NCBI GenBank assembly: GCA_963804245.1
Contig: CAWDPQ010000009.1
Coordinates: 496,001 to 560,000 of the forward strand
Direction of reading: 5' to 3'
Origin: CAWDPQ01 sp963804245
GTDB lineage: Bacteria > Acidobacteriota > Vicinamibacteria > Vicinamibacterales > 2-12-FULL-66-21
DNA: 64,000 bases
Shown here: piece by piece, positions 1 through 6,879 of the stretch
Numbering within the stretch: the stretch's first letter is position 1
Layout of the letters: every line of letters starts with the position of its first letter
The notes under the pieces: generated by a model
What the model was told of the DNA's origin: nothing
Seen by the model: the letters and a program-made list of their open reading frames with translations, nothing else
Database searches by the model: none
Program-made: the position numbers and the translations under genes

Positions 1-296
1 CAGCGATATCCGCGCCGGTGGAGCGTCTGGATGTAGGAGGGCGCCTGCGGGTCGTCGCCCAGGGTCTGCCTCAGGACACTGACCGCCTCGGCGAGCGACG
101 TATCCGTGACGAAAGCATCCTTCCAGACGCTGTCCATCAGCTCCTGGCGGAGCACAACATCGCCGGGGCGGCGCAACAGAACCTCGAGCACTCCCGTCAC
201 GCGCGGCGGCAAGGGGAGCTCAGACCCATCCTTTTTCAGCATCCTGCTGGCGGGGTCGAATACGAATGGCCCGAAGGCTATTGCTGGCGTCGGCAT
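1..296 (-). CDS. Winged-helix transcriptional regulator, N-terminal part (runs off the window)
   Basis: Minus-strand frame open from an ATG at 296 to the window edge, about 98 residues. It reads as a complete OmpR/CadC-type winged-helix DNA-binding domain: an N-terminal strand 'FGPFVFDPASRML', a 'LPPRVTGVLEVLLRRPGDVV' segment, the recognition-helix region 'DTSLAEAVSVLRQTLGDD' and the wing 'YIQTLHRRGYR'. In Acidobacteriota such domains usually head long proteins with a periplasmic TPR or TolB-like sensor half, which would lie outside the window. Not a classical response regulator as far as visible, because no receiver domain precedes it. Domain assignment is confident; target and ligand are unknown. 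Confidence 0.85.
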   Translation of the reverse strand, partial: MPTPAIAFGPFVFDPASRMLKKDGSELPLPPRVTGVLEVLLRRPGDVVLRQELMDSVWKDAFVTDTSLAEAVSVLRQTLGDDPQAPSYIQTLHRRGYR

Positions 297-304
297 GAAA
301 ATCC

Positions 305-353
305 GGACTCGGGAGCTCGGGAGCTCGGGACTCGGGAGCTCGGGAGCTCGGGC
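305..353. repeat. Degenerate tandem words (GGGAGCTC/GGGACTC)
   Basis: About six copies of an 8-base word, GGGAGCTC, with a 7-base variant GGGACTC, lie directly upstream of the winged-helix gene. The core CTCGGGAGCTCGGG recurs, inverted, near 41880. It is one of several spacer word-repeats in the window. Confidence 0.7.
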
Positions 354-412
354 GATCTTAATTCTTACTCGAACCCCCGAAACTCCTGCGCCCCGCGCCC
401 ACCCGTCCCGCT

Positions 413-429
413 CTTAAGGAGAAGTTAAG
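413..429. promoter_or_regulatory. Palindrome CTTAA-N7-TTAAG upstream of the winged-helix gene
   Basis: A perfect 5-bp inverted repeat with a 7-base centre (GGAGAAG) sits about 117 bp upstream of the regulator start. It could be an operator for autoregulation. The 12-base core AGGAGAAGTTAA reappears at 7892-7903 upstream of the permease gene, inside another inverted repeat. Function is inferred only. Confidence 0.3.
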
Positions 430-488
430 CCGAGATGGGGCTGTCTTGGCCCGCTCGGGCGCTCGCGCGGAGCCGGTGTTGCGTTTTG

Positions 489-860
489 CTAATGATTATT
501 GGAGGCGCCGCCCGGATTTGAGCCGGGGATGGTTTTGTCCCGCGGCGCTTCAGCGGGATGGTCATGGTCGCCATCGGCTGTACAAACTCGTAGCGCCGAC
601 ACGTGCTCGCCCAGAAACTCGATCACCAGAACCCAATTCCCAGCACCAAACTTCAACGGAGCCGCACCAGACCATCTTTCGCTATTAGCTCGGTGAAACT
701 GGAGATGCGGATACTTGCCGGAGTTCATGACTTGCTGGACCTGCTGCTTCGTCATCCCGGGTTGCAGGTTCTCGTAGAGCGCCAGAACCTCACCTCTGTA
801 TCGCCCGCGATGGAGAAATGGATCGACGATGGGGTCCCAGAGAATAGCAGCGGAGCCCAC
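489..860 (-). CDS. Hypothetical protein, BamE/SmpA-like motif, C-terminus fused to a tRNA remnant
   Basis: Frame of 123 codons with a GTG start at 860; an in-frame TGA at 867-869 bounds it upstream. The segment 'YENLQPGMTKQQVQQVM' resembles the 'G-M-T-xx-QV' turn of BamE/OmlA-type domains, followed by a beta-rich part ('WVLVIEFLGEHVSALRV'). The last dozen residues ('IPGSNPGGAS...') are encoded by the tRNA-Cys remnant at 500-537, so the native C-terminus was probably replaced when the element integrated. No membrane segment or lipobox is visible. Function unknown; it may be decaying. Confidence 0.5.
   Translation of the reverse strand: MGSAAILWDPIVDPFLHRGRYRGEVLALYENLQPGMTKQQVQQVMNSGKYPHLQFHRANSERWSGAAPLKFGAGNWVLVIEFLGEHVSALRVCTADGDHDHPAEAPRDKTIPGSNPGGASNNH
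500..537 (-). other. 3' half of tRNA-Cys (attachment-site-like remnant)
   Basis: Read on the minus strand, this matches the 3' part of bacterial tRNA-Cys: the bases after the GCA anticodon (CAAAACC), the T-arm stem CCCGG/CCGGG with loop CTCAAAT, the acceptor strand CGGCGCC, discriminator T and CCA. The usual T-loop TTCAAAT is changed to CTCAAAT and about 3 bases of the anticodon stem are missing. The 5' half (acceptor, D-arm, anticodon) is absent, so this cannot be a working tRNA. Duplicated tRNA 3' ends are the usual scar of tyrosine-recombinase elements; a recombinase fragment ends at 7750. Confidence 0.75.
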
Positions 861-1222
861 GATCAGTCAGTGGGACCGACTGGCGAGCGTTTTCGGACGC
901 TGTGGTGCGGGTGCGGATCGATTCGCTCGTCAGCTTCGATACGCCCGGCCTAGAGTCCTATACTCACATTTCGACCGCTTACGAAGCCAACGTGGTCGAG
1001 GTGCTGAAGGCGCATCCGCGATTGGTCGGTGCCGGCGCGAGCCAGCCACTCTCCGGGCCCGGCGGCAGCATCCAGCGGGCGGACGGATCGACGGACACCA
1101 CGGTGGGGAATCTCATGGTCCGCCTTCCCATCGGCACTGAGTGGGTGTTGTTTCTTTGCTGGAGCGGCCAGCACCTGCAGCCCATCGAGCTGACCCAACG
1201 CGGCATTCATCTGTTCAGGTAA
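848..1222 (+). pseudogene. 5'-truncated hypothetical ORF
   Basis: The frame opens right after a TAG at 845-847 and reads protein-like from the first codons ('DWRAFSDAVVRVRIDSL') to 'WVLFLCWSGQHLQPIELTQ', ending at 1222. The first possible start is GTG at 902 or 905, inside what looks like a conserved strand, so the N-terminus is probably missing. The divergent ORF at 489-860 starts exactly where this one would need its beginning, suggesting a rearrangement junction. The 3' end overlaps the end of the convergent lipoprotein gene by 16 bases. Family not recognised. Confidence 0.4.
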
Positions 1223-2016
1223 CCATCAATAATTGCCTGCTTGCTTGGATCCTTGCGCCGAATTTCTTCCAGTCTCCTCCTTCCTTCATCCGTGCAAGTC
1301 AACAAACCCATCCCAATGAACATGATTTCTTCATCACCACTCTGCGCCAGTCTCTCCAGGTCCGGCACATCTTCCACCCATCTTTCAACTTTCTCTCGTT
1401 GGGCGATGTGGATTCCTGACAGCCAGTCAGAAATGTTGTTTGCTACACCAGGATTACTCAGGACCGCTTCATACACGGTTCGCCTGCCATCTCGACCCAT
1501 GCCCATTAGTTCTCGTGCCGCCATTATTGCCTTGCCTCTATCACTGCTGAGCAATTTCGTTCTCATCGATGCGATTTCCTGGCTCGAAGGCGGGACTTTC
1601 GGGCTCAGGCGATAACGGCCGTTCCAGGACAACGGATCCAGTCTCTTGGCGTCGGTATTGGGACGGGCAAGGTTTACAGTCATTCTGTTCTGAGAGATAA
1701 CGATGCTGCCGCTGTACTTGTAAGAGCCTCGCTCGACTCGGATCTCACTCCCGTCGATCGTCCCGTCGATTCGCGGGATTTCAATTTCGTACGTCTCTTC
1801 AGAGGTTTTTCCAAGGATTGCCGAGACGGGATCGTGCGCCAGGAGATATCTCTTCCCTTTCAATTCAACCAGGTAGCCCGAACCGTGCTTTGAGAAATAG
1901 GCTTGTTCGTAGTTCTTCGCGCCTGAACAAGAGGTGGTTGACGCCACTGAGAGTGCAACGACGGCAATGCGAACTAAAGATGGCCTATTCCTCACAGTGC
2001 CCCCCAAGTACTCCAT
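1207..2016 (-). CDS. Predicted lipoprotein, unknown function
   Basis: ATG at 2014-2016 gives about 269 residues. An internal GTG seven codons later is also possible. The N-terminus has a basic stretch, a hydrophobic core ('VRIAVVALSVAS') and a lipobox-like 'STTSC', so export and lipid anchoring are likely. The middle is beta-rich ('YEIEIPRIDGTIDGSEIRV') and the C-terminal third is helical and charged ('MRTKLLSSDRGKAIMAARELM'). The frame stays open upstream to 2259, but that extension is low-complexity Arg/Ser-rich and not protein-like. No family recognised. Confidence 0.6.
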   Translation of the reverse strand: MEYLGGTVRNRPSLVRIAVVALSVASTTSCSGAKNYEQAYFSKHGSGYLVELKGKRYLLAHDPVSAILGKTSEETYEIEIPRIDGTIDGSEIRVERGSYKYSGSIVISQNRMTVNLARPNTDAKRLDPLSWNGRYRLSPKVPPSSQEIASMRTKLLSSDRGKAIMAARELMGMGRDGRRTVYEAVLSNPGVANNISDWLSGIHIAQREKVERWVEDVPDLERLAQSGDEEIMFIGMGLLTCTDEGRRRLEEIRRKDPSKQAIIDGYLNR

Positions 2017-2218
2017 TGTGGCTGTCAGTCCAAACTGGGCGGCTGGGCAAGCCAGCCTTCGCTCAATGGCGAACAGTGCTGACCTCCCACGAGATCGAGT
2101 CTTCCGTCCACCAGAGCCGCTCCCATGGGGGACGCCACATTCAATAGTGGGCTTACTTGGAGATAACCCGCGCCGGTTTCGGGCGTGAACACGATCGGAG
2201 TGTGCTGCCGAATCGCCG

Positions 2219-2774
2219 CTACCACACCTTGTGGCGTCCGAGCTTCGCCAACTCGTCACGTACTGCCGTCCATTCGGCCGCTTCGGCCTTGAGGGCGGGG
2301 TCCATCGCAGTCCAGAACTTTAGCGCGGGACTGAAAAATCCTTCGCTCATACCCTCGCGCTGGATAGCCCCGGCCGATAACGCCCCGTCCGATATCTCGG
2401 CGATCATCGCGGCTATTTTCGTGAGCAGGTAATCGCGGCCGCTGATTTTGTGTTTCCGGAGAATCTGCGCAATCTCCGGCATCGCCTCGGTACACCTTCG
2501 TCCCGACGGTGACGATCCCGAGACGCTGAGAATCGAACCGCCTCTCTAACTCGGCGGCGCGCGCGTCCAGGTCCGGGACCTCCTTCAGGAGCTGGAGCAG
2601 CTCGCGGTCGACGGCGAACATTTGTCGGACGTTTTGAACAGTCAGATGGTGCTCCGCCAGAGCGTCCTGGTCCTGTTTGTTCAGTCCGAGGTGCGGATTG
2701 TACTGTGCCGGCGTGCCAGCGATTGAGATAGAGAGGACGATTCCGAGTGCAACGGAAAACCAGATTGGAATCAC
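2219..2774 (-). pseudogene. Secreted hypothetical protein with one frame break
   Basis: A GTG at 2772-2774 preceded by AAAGGA starts a signal-peptide-like N-terminus ('IPIWFSVALGIVLSISIAGT'). The protein continues 'LGLNKQDQDALAEHHLTV...' to 'GIVTVGTKVYRGDA' near 2485, where the frame ends its sense. The adjacent frame continues seamlessly with 'MPEIAQILRKHKISGRDYLL' to a TAG at 2219. Joined, the product is about 184 residues, helical and soluble after the signal sequence. Either a one-base indel or two separate peptides; the continuity favours one gene. Family not recognised. Confidence 0.55.
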
Positions 2775-3074
2775 GAGGATTCCTTTTGCAGGGGGAGCTG
2801 ATGTGAGTATACGCCGAGTGCGACGCTCACGCATCGGCAGGGCTCTGACAAGTGGCGAGGTGCCCGCGCGTGGTGGCGATTTCTTCGTCCCGAAGTTCGG
2901 GTGCATCACTTCGTCGGCATTGGGCATTCCGGGGAGGTGCATCAGGATGGCCGGCCCAATCCGGCGAGCTGGCTTAAATTTCACGTCTGTTCACAGTTTC
3001 CTCACAGCGGCAGCGCGATCAGCCGATATCGTTTCCTGAGCGCGCCGCTGTTCCCTTCGGCCCGCGGAGGAACC

Positions 3075-3638
3075 ATGTCACGTCTCTATCTTGCCGTCGT
3101 GCTGTTCATCGTTCCGGCAACGCTGAGGGCACAGGAGGCATTCACGCCCCTCGATTCGGGCTTGACCGTAGGCGAGACGATCCACGTTCTCGTCGACGCA
3201 CCATGTGCAACGAAAGCGTGTCCTGGAGAGCTGGTGAAAGGCAAGGTTGCGAAATTGTCGGACGCTTCGCTCGTTGTCGATGACGGGCGAAAGCGGCACG
3301 AGTTGGCGGCGCCGGATGTTCGCTATATTGAACGGCCGAGGGATCGGATCTGGAACGGCCTCCTCGCGGGCTTTGTTGTCGGCGTCGCCGTTGGGTTCGG
3401 AAGCGTCATGCTCGACGGCTGCGAGCGCGAGCCATGCCTCCTCGACGGTCCCTCGTTTGCGGCGGCGGCAGGGATTCTCGGCGGCGGTATCGGTGCGGGC
3501 GTCGGCGCCATCACCGATGCCCTGATCTCACGCCAACGCGTCGTGTTCGTTCGACCGGCGACAAGTCGAGTCGTCACCAGCATTGCGCCGGGTGTTGGTG
3601 TTCACAGCGGCGGCGTCAGCCTCACCGTGAGGTTCTGA
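3075..3638 (+). CDS. Secreted protein with glycine-zipper membrane segment
   Basis: ATG at 3075 has a good ribosome site (GGAGG, 4 bases upstream) and gives 187 residues. Residues 1-20 ('MSRLYLAVVLFIVPATLRAQ') form a signal peptide ending in a plausible AQ cleavage site. A beta-rich domain follows (about 21-85), then two Gly-rich hydrophobic stretches ('LLAGFVVGVAVGFGSVML' and 'AGILGGGIGAGVGAITDA') typical of glycine-zipper membrane segments. Four Cys residues (two pairs) could form disulfides. Similar small secreted glycine-zipper proteins are common in Acidobacteriota; role unknown. Confidence 0.65.
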   Translation: MSRLYLAVVLFIVPATLRAQEAFTPLDSGLTVGETIHVLVDAPCATKACPGELVKGKVAKLSDASLVVDDGRKRHELAAPDVRYIERPRDRIWNGLLAGFVVGVAVGFGSVMLDGCEREPCLLDGPSFAAAAGILGGGIGAGVGAITDALISRQRVVFVRPATSRVVTSIAPGVGVHSGGVSLTVRF

Positions 3639-4040
3639 GAGCGTCAAGTGTGTAGTGTCACCCACCTGGCTACTACGCCGCGCGGCGAGTGTCGAGCCAC
3701 TCTCCACGGAAAATGGGCTGGTAACTCAGAACGAATCCTGTTGGGGATGCCATTTCAGTTGGTCATCATCCCCCGCCCGCGAGTTGGCCAACCACGACGT
3801 CGTCGGGAACTGCGTCCTGCCTTGGTGCGCGGGCGTGGCTTTGACATCGCCGGCACCGCCCGACGCTCGTGTGGCAGCTGTTCCTGTGAGCAGCCTTGAG
3901 GATGCGCGCCGGCTCCGTGCCGTATGACAGGCAGGGGAGAGGTCAGGAAGCGCAAAGCGCTGTTGGGTTCCCCGGCGTGATCGACGCGTGCAAAGCGACG
4001 ACCCCGCCGGGTAAACCGACGTTTTCGCGGGCGGCCTCGA
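3639..4040. other. Gene-poor stretch, nothing convincing
   Basis: About 400 bases between the glycine-zipper gene and the CHRD gene. The open frames here (for example 3655-3927 plus, 3755-4117 minus) have Arg/Pro/Ser-rich, protein-unlike compositions and mutually overlap. No RNA gene, repeat or clear terminator was seen. Confidence 0.5.
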
Positions 4041-4709
4041 TTACTCCGTTCGATCCTTGAACTGTCCCCGCACTTCGCCGCCTGGGAAGTCACCGGGCCC
4101 GGTGTTCGGCGGGGCAACTCCGTCGTTTGTGTGGACGTTCACATAGGCATTCCCGCTTCGAATCTTCTCGAGGACTTCCGCGAACGTGGGCGCGCCCGGG
4201 CTCGCGAGCGGGCACGCCGCGTTGTTGGCGGTGTTTGCGGTGAATGTTCTGACGTGCGCCGGCTCAATCGTGTCCTCAATCAGCACTCCGTCGTGCCGTC
4301 CGGTAGCTTCGGTAAGTGCAGCGGTAGCCGTTTTGCTGGGATAGAACCAGACGACGATCGGCCCATTCACGCCCGCGGGCGCACAATGGATGTGGGCCTG
4401 CACCACGTTCTCGATGTTCGACACGATCAGTTTGTAACTGAACGAGTCGCCATCCCGGACGATCTGAATGATGGCCTGCCCCTGAGCCCTGGAGTCCGCG
4501 GGAGTAGGCCCTCCCGGTGTCGCGGGAGTGAAGACCTCCTGATCACCTGACAAGTGGACGCTCTGGTTGTGCGCTTCACCCGCGTGTTGCGCCGTCGTCA
4601 CTCGAAGGGGCAGGCTGATCGACTCCGGCTGTGCTGGTGACCGCACCGACTCGGACGAACACGCACTCGCAACCACTACCGCCATTGCGAACAAAACCAC
4701 TCTGCGCAT
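4041..4709 (-). CDS. CHRD-domain lipoprotein
   Basis: ATG at 4707-4709 (GAGAGG upstream) gives 222 residues; an in-frame ATG seven codons upstream contains the Shine-Dalgarno bases and is less likely. Residues 1-17 form a lipoprotein signal with lipobox 'VASAC'. Residues 50-220 match the CHRD family (named from chordin): 'LSGDQEVFTPATPGGPTPADS', 'VQAHIHCAPAGVNGPIVVWF' and 'AYVNVHTNDGVAPPNTGPGDF', including the usual paired His motifs H-x-H and VHT. CHRD proteins are extracytoplasmic beta-sandwiches of unknown biochemical role. Intact and well conserved, unlike its broken neighbours. Confidence 0.85.
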   Translation of the reverse strand: MRRVVLFAMAVVVASACSSESVRSPAQPESISLPLRVTTAQHAGEAHNQSVHLSGDQEVFTPATPGGPTPADSRAQGQAIIQIVRDGDSFSYKLIVSNIENVVQAHIHCAPAGVNGPIVVWFYPSKTATAALTEATGRHDGVLIEDTIEPAHVRTFTANTANNAACPLASPGAPTFAEVLEKIRSGNAYVNVHTNDGVAPPNTGPGDFPGGEVRGQFKDRTE

Positions 4710-5055
4710 GCAGCACCTCTCCGAATTCATTTACGAGTTATGAATCCAGTTACGAAGAACGTCACAACCGCGGCGTCCAGATTGAACCGCGAGACACGCC
4801 CGCCATCTCAATCTTCTTGGAAACGGCAACAGGCACGATGGTTCTGCTCTGCCCGAATGACGCGCGACGGCAGCAACGTGCGAACGCCATGCCGCTGCGC
4901 CACCGCGAAACTCATCCGCGACTTTCGTCAGCGGCTGGCGACACTTCCGACAATGTTCGCATCGTGGAAGGCGACGATAGCCGTGATCCCGTCATCCCAC
5001 AGCCGATCATTTCACCAGTGCGCCCGCACTGATCTAGGCTCGCGGCTGTCTGCAG
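4710..5055. other. Gene-poor stretch, possible eroded coding remnants
   Basis: About 350 bases upstream of the CHRD gene. Short minus-strand pieces look weakly protein-like (for example 'DDGITAIVAFHDANIVGSV' near 4930-4995) but are broken by stops within 30 codons. It should hold the CHRD promoter; no clear -35/-10 pair is visible. Confidence 0.4.
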
Positions 5056-5367
5056 TCATCGCTTGATGCCTTCGTCGTAGCCACAGCCTCTGAGCGACCA
5101 AATCACAAAAACGTTATGCAGCTGGCACGAGCACCTCGTGCATCCTCGCTCGCGAATCGCCTGGACCAACATGGACAGCTCGCCTCCTGTCGTGACAGCT
5201 GCTGTCAGCCGCTCCAGTTCCTTTTCAACGGCGCGCAGTTGCTTACCGAGCATTCGACAAAACAACTGGGGAGGCCTCACGGGCACGAAAGCGTCGCCGC
5301 AATAGTGGCACGGCGTGCTTACAACGCGTTGTGGCGGGGTTTGGTTGGTCCCATGCTCGGCATGGGT
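5056..5367 (-). pseudogene. Fragment resembling a serine-recombinase C-terminal region, with a Zn-ribbon-like stretch
   Basis: Open after a TGA at 5368-5370. The frame first reads a Cys-rich piece ('CHYCGDAFVPVRPPQLFC', a CxxC...C pattern) and then a coiled-coil-like part 'LGKQLRAVEKELERLTAAV' followed by 'GGELSMLVQAIRERG'. The latter resembles the helix region near the C-terminus of serine site-specific recombinases, where 'ERELxRLTxAVxxGG' is common. There is no catalytic domain and no good start codon in the first 45 codons. Best read as a remnant of a mobile-element gene; the assignment rests on motif memory only. Confidence 0.35.
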
Positions 5368-5382
5368 TCAGCCTCGTTGTCT

Positions 5383-5402
5383 CTCCGCGCGTCTGGCGAG
5401 CC
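5383..5402. repeat. 20-bp direct repeat, copy 1 (left of the 72-aa ORF)
   Basis: CTCCGCGCGTCTGGCGAGCC at this position matches 5693-5712 at 18 of 20 bases in the same orientation. The two copies bracket the small secreted ORF at 5440-5658. Confidence 0.6.
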
Positions 5403-5439
5403 ACCGGTATGAATCAACTTCCGATATACTTTCGTCCTG

Positions 5440-5658
5440 ATGCTGTCGACGATCTTCCTGATCGGCGCCCTGCAACCGCCGAGCCGGGCGAGCGCCCCGG
5501 CGAAGCCAATCGCGCCGGTCGTCGTCGAGGCGCCCAGGCCGTCGCCCTACACCGTTGAAGCTACGCCCGGTTTCAATCCCGTGCGGCTTCCCAAGGGGTA
5601 CCCAAAGGAACTCCAGCAACAGTTCCACAAGAATTACCGGAGACACGACGACCGGTAG
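5440..5658 (+). CDS. Small Pro-rich secreted protein (72 aa)
   Basis: ATG at 5440. A short hydrophobic start ('MLSTIFLIGAL') is followed by a Pro/Ala-rich linker ('APAKPIAPVVVEAPRPSPYT') and a basic, helical C-terminus ('GYPKELQQQFHKNYRRHDD'). Composition and order fit a minimal exported peptide, but no strong ribosome site is seen and the start peptide is short. It lies alone on the plus strand, flanked by direct repeats at 5383 and 5693, as a mobile mini-gene might. Function unknown. Confidence 0.4.
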   Translation: MLSTIFLIGALQPPSRASAPAKPIAPVVVEAPRPSPYTVEATPGFNPVRLPKGYPKELQQQFHKNYRRHDDR

Positions 5659-5692
5659 GCGTTCTGCCGCCAATAGCAGTCACTTTTCATCC

Positions 5693-5712
5693 CTCCGCAC
5701 GTCCGGCGAGCC
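5693..5712. repeat. 20-bp direct repeat, copy 2 (right of the 72-aa ORF)
   Basis: Second copy of the repeat at 5383-5402, differing at two positions (both transitions). Confidence 0.6.
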
Positions 5713-5802
5713 GCTCGTATATCGAGCGGGCCCGCCGTTTCTCAGCGCGCGCCCTGGAAGGGTCAGAGCTGCCCCCTACGAGTCGTCACTCGCAATCTCT
5801 TG

Positions 5803-6015
5803 TCACGGCTTTTCCTGATCTCTGAGAATCGAATACGGCCATGCGCCCGTTACGCGCACTACGAGCGGTGAGCCGATCGCTTGGTTCGCACCATCAGGCA
5901 ACAGGACGTCGCGACCGTTCCGGAACTCACAGACGTCGACTTGCTCGAAGCGCTTGGCGACGAGCGTATCCAAGCTGTCAGGTTCAAAGTCATTCGGCCG
6001 TTCAAAGGAGTCGAG
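5803..6015 (-). CDS. Small ORF of the minus-strand mini-gene array (70 codons, start unclear)
   Basis: Open from just after a TAG (6016-6018) to a TGA at 5803-5805. The translation is convincingly protein-like: 'DSFERPNDFEPDSLDTLV', 'FEQVDVCEFRNGRDVLLP' and 'SPLVVRVTGAWPYSILRD'. No ATG or GTG is present near the front; a TTG about 14 codons in is the first possible start, so the gene is either 5'-truncated or shortened. The upstream junction reads CCGTTAGCTCG, similar to the TTGTTAGAATG before the next array gene. Family unknown. The opposite-strand frame 5881-6240 is a shadow. Confidence 0.45.
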   Translation of the reverse strand, partial: LDSFERPNDFEPDSLDTLVAKRFEQVDVCEFRNGRDVLLPDGANQAIGSPLVVRVTGAWPYSILRDQEKP

Positions 6016-6068
6016 CTAACGGACTGGTGGGGACTCTTTCCCTGCTGTGGGACGCCACATCCTAAAAC

Positions 6069-6086
6069 GCACGCCGCAGCACTCGG
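6069..6086 (-). repeat. Array spacer repeat R1 (partial)
   Basis: Contains the 15-base core shared with R2 and R3 (plus-strand form CGCCGCAGCAC followed by [GT]CGG). It lies downstream of the 88-codon ORF and upstream of the 70-codon ORF. Confidence 0.5.
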
Positions 6087-6127
6087 ACGACAGACAGTGC
6101 GACCCGAAGCTTTAGAAATGCTGACTG

Positions 6128-6394
6128 TCAATCCTGGAGGCCGCGTGGGTTCAGCCGACGGAACGGACGCTCGTCTTTCAGCCACACGGCGCGGCCAGGT
6201 TTGGCGTGCTCGACCGCGTTCTGGAACACCAACGCACTAATGCTTCGACCGGTGAACTCCCCTAGAATTGCCGGCCCTTTTGTCACCCTGTAGACGTCCA
6301 GGCCATCCCGCTCTTCCAGATGCCAGATCACCACATCATCATCGTCTGGCACGTCGCTCTCGGGGTCGTCAGCCAGTTCGGTGCATTCTAACAA
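6128..6394 (-). CDS. Small acidic/basic hypothetical protein (88 aa), mini-gene array
   Basis: TTG at 6392-6394 opens an 88-residue frame: an acidic N-terminus ('ADDPESDVPDDDDVVIWHL') followed by a compact alpha/beta sequence ('LDVYRVTKGPAILGEFTG', 'FQNAVEHAKPGRAVWLKDE'). The second half resembles small DUF2188-like folds where 'A...A...G..VW' follows a helix. The start overlaps the spacer edge TTGTTAGAATG. Same strand as its array neighbours and separated from them by repeats R2 and R1. No recognised function. Confidence 0.55.
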   Translation of the reverse strand: MLECTELADDPESDVPDDDDVVIWHLEERDGLDVYRVTKGPAILGEFTGRSISALVFQNAVEHAKPGRAVWLKDERPFRRLNPRGLQD

Positions 6395-6418
6395 GCTGGC
6401 GGCAATCGTCTTACGCCG

Positions 6419-6487
6419 CGCGCCGCAGCACGCGGCCGCGCAAAAGGGTTACAACCGCCAACGTCGGAGGGTGCAATGCCCCTTGAA
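6419..6487 (-). repeat. Array spacer repeat R2 (interrupted)
   Basis: Plus-strand pieces CGCCGCAGCACGCGGCC, GCGCAAAAGGG and GGGTGCAATGCCCCTTGAAG match R3, with about 24 extra bases inserted between the second and third pieces. It sits between the 52-aa and 88-aa genes. Confidence 0.65.
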
Positions 6488-6579
6488 GCGGCGAACCCAC
6501 GCAAAGCCTTGGCGCCGTCAGAGGGCGTGAGTCTTTCGTGGCTCGCTCCACCAGCGTCACGCAATTGAAGCGCGTCCAG

Positions 6580-6738
6580 TTAGTAGCTTGGGTTCACGCC
6601 GTCGGGCCCGCTGTGTAGGAATCCTTCGCTGTCGACCGATGCGATATCGACTGACTGCACTACACCATCGTCGAAGGTCACGCGAACACGCTTGTCTTTG
6701 TTCTCCAGCATGGCGGCTTGAACTTCTTCGGGGGTCAA
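6580..6738 (-). CDS. 52-aa protein with TTG start, mini-gene array
   Basis: TTG at 6736-6738 is preceded by GAGGG (6745-6749) at a 6-base spacing, and the frame ends with TAA at 6580-6582. The product begins 'LTPEEVQAAMLENKDKRV' and continues 'VTFDDGVVQSVDIASVD' and 'GFLHSGPDGVNPSY'. It is a well-formed small beta-rich protein with hydrophobic residues alternating as in an SH3- or Sm-like barrel; that fold guess is only from pattern. An internal ATG at 6709-6711 would drop nine sensible residues. Too short for most ORF callers. The overlapping 64-codon frame (6557-6751) is Arg/Ser-rich and a shadow. Confidence 0.6.
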   Translation of the reverse strand: MTPEEVQAAMLENKDKRVRVTFDDGVVQSVDIASVDSEGFLHSGPDGVNPSY

Positions 6739-6800
6739 CTGTCACCCTCATGCGTTAGTCACGCGGTCGCGGACTGGGGTCGATTGTGGCACGTCAGGCT

Positions 6801-6846
6801 GCACGCCGCAGCACGCGGCCCCGCAAAAAGGGTGCAATGCCCGTTG
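6801..6846 (-). repeat. Array spacer repeat R3 (reference copy)
   Basis: The cleanest copy of the array repeat. Minus-strand reading: CAACGGGCATTGCACCC, then a T-run with TGCGGGG, then the small palindrome GCCGC-GTGCT-GCGGC. It lies between the 148-aa and 52-aa genes. Confidence 0.7.
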
Positions 6847-6879
6847 GGAACGTTCGGGCGGGCACGTAAGCCGGGTTCG

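Noticed and set aside
500..590. Complete tRNA-Cys gene
   Set aside because: No D-arm, anticodon stem or 5' acceptor strand can be folded upstream of the 3' half.
2025..2225. 66-codon minus-strand frame ('FTPETGAGYLQVSPLLNV')
   Set aside because: Weakly protein-like and could be an eroded remnant, but too short and without motif or ribosome site to annotate.
3655..3927. 90-codon plus-strand frame with several Cys and Trp
   Set aside because: No signal, no motif, and composition fits random high-GC translation.
5881..6240. Plus-strand frame with TTG start
   Set aside because: Overlaps two minus-strand array ORFs that look more protein-like; its second half is low complexity.
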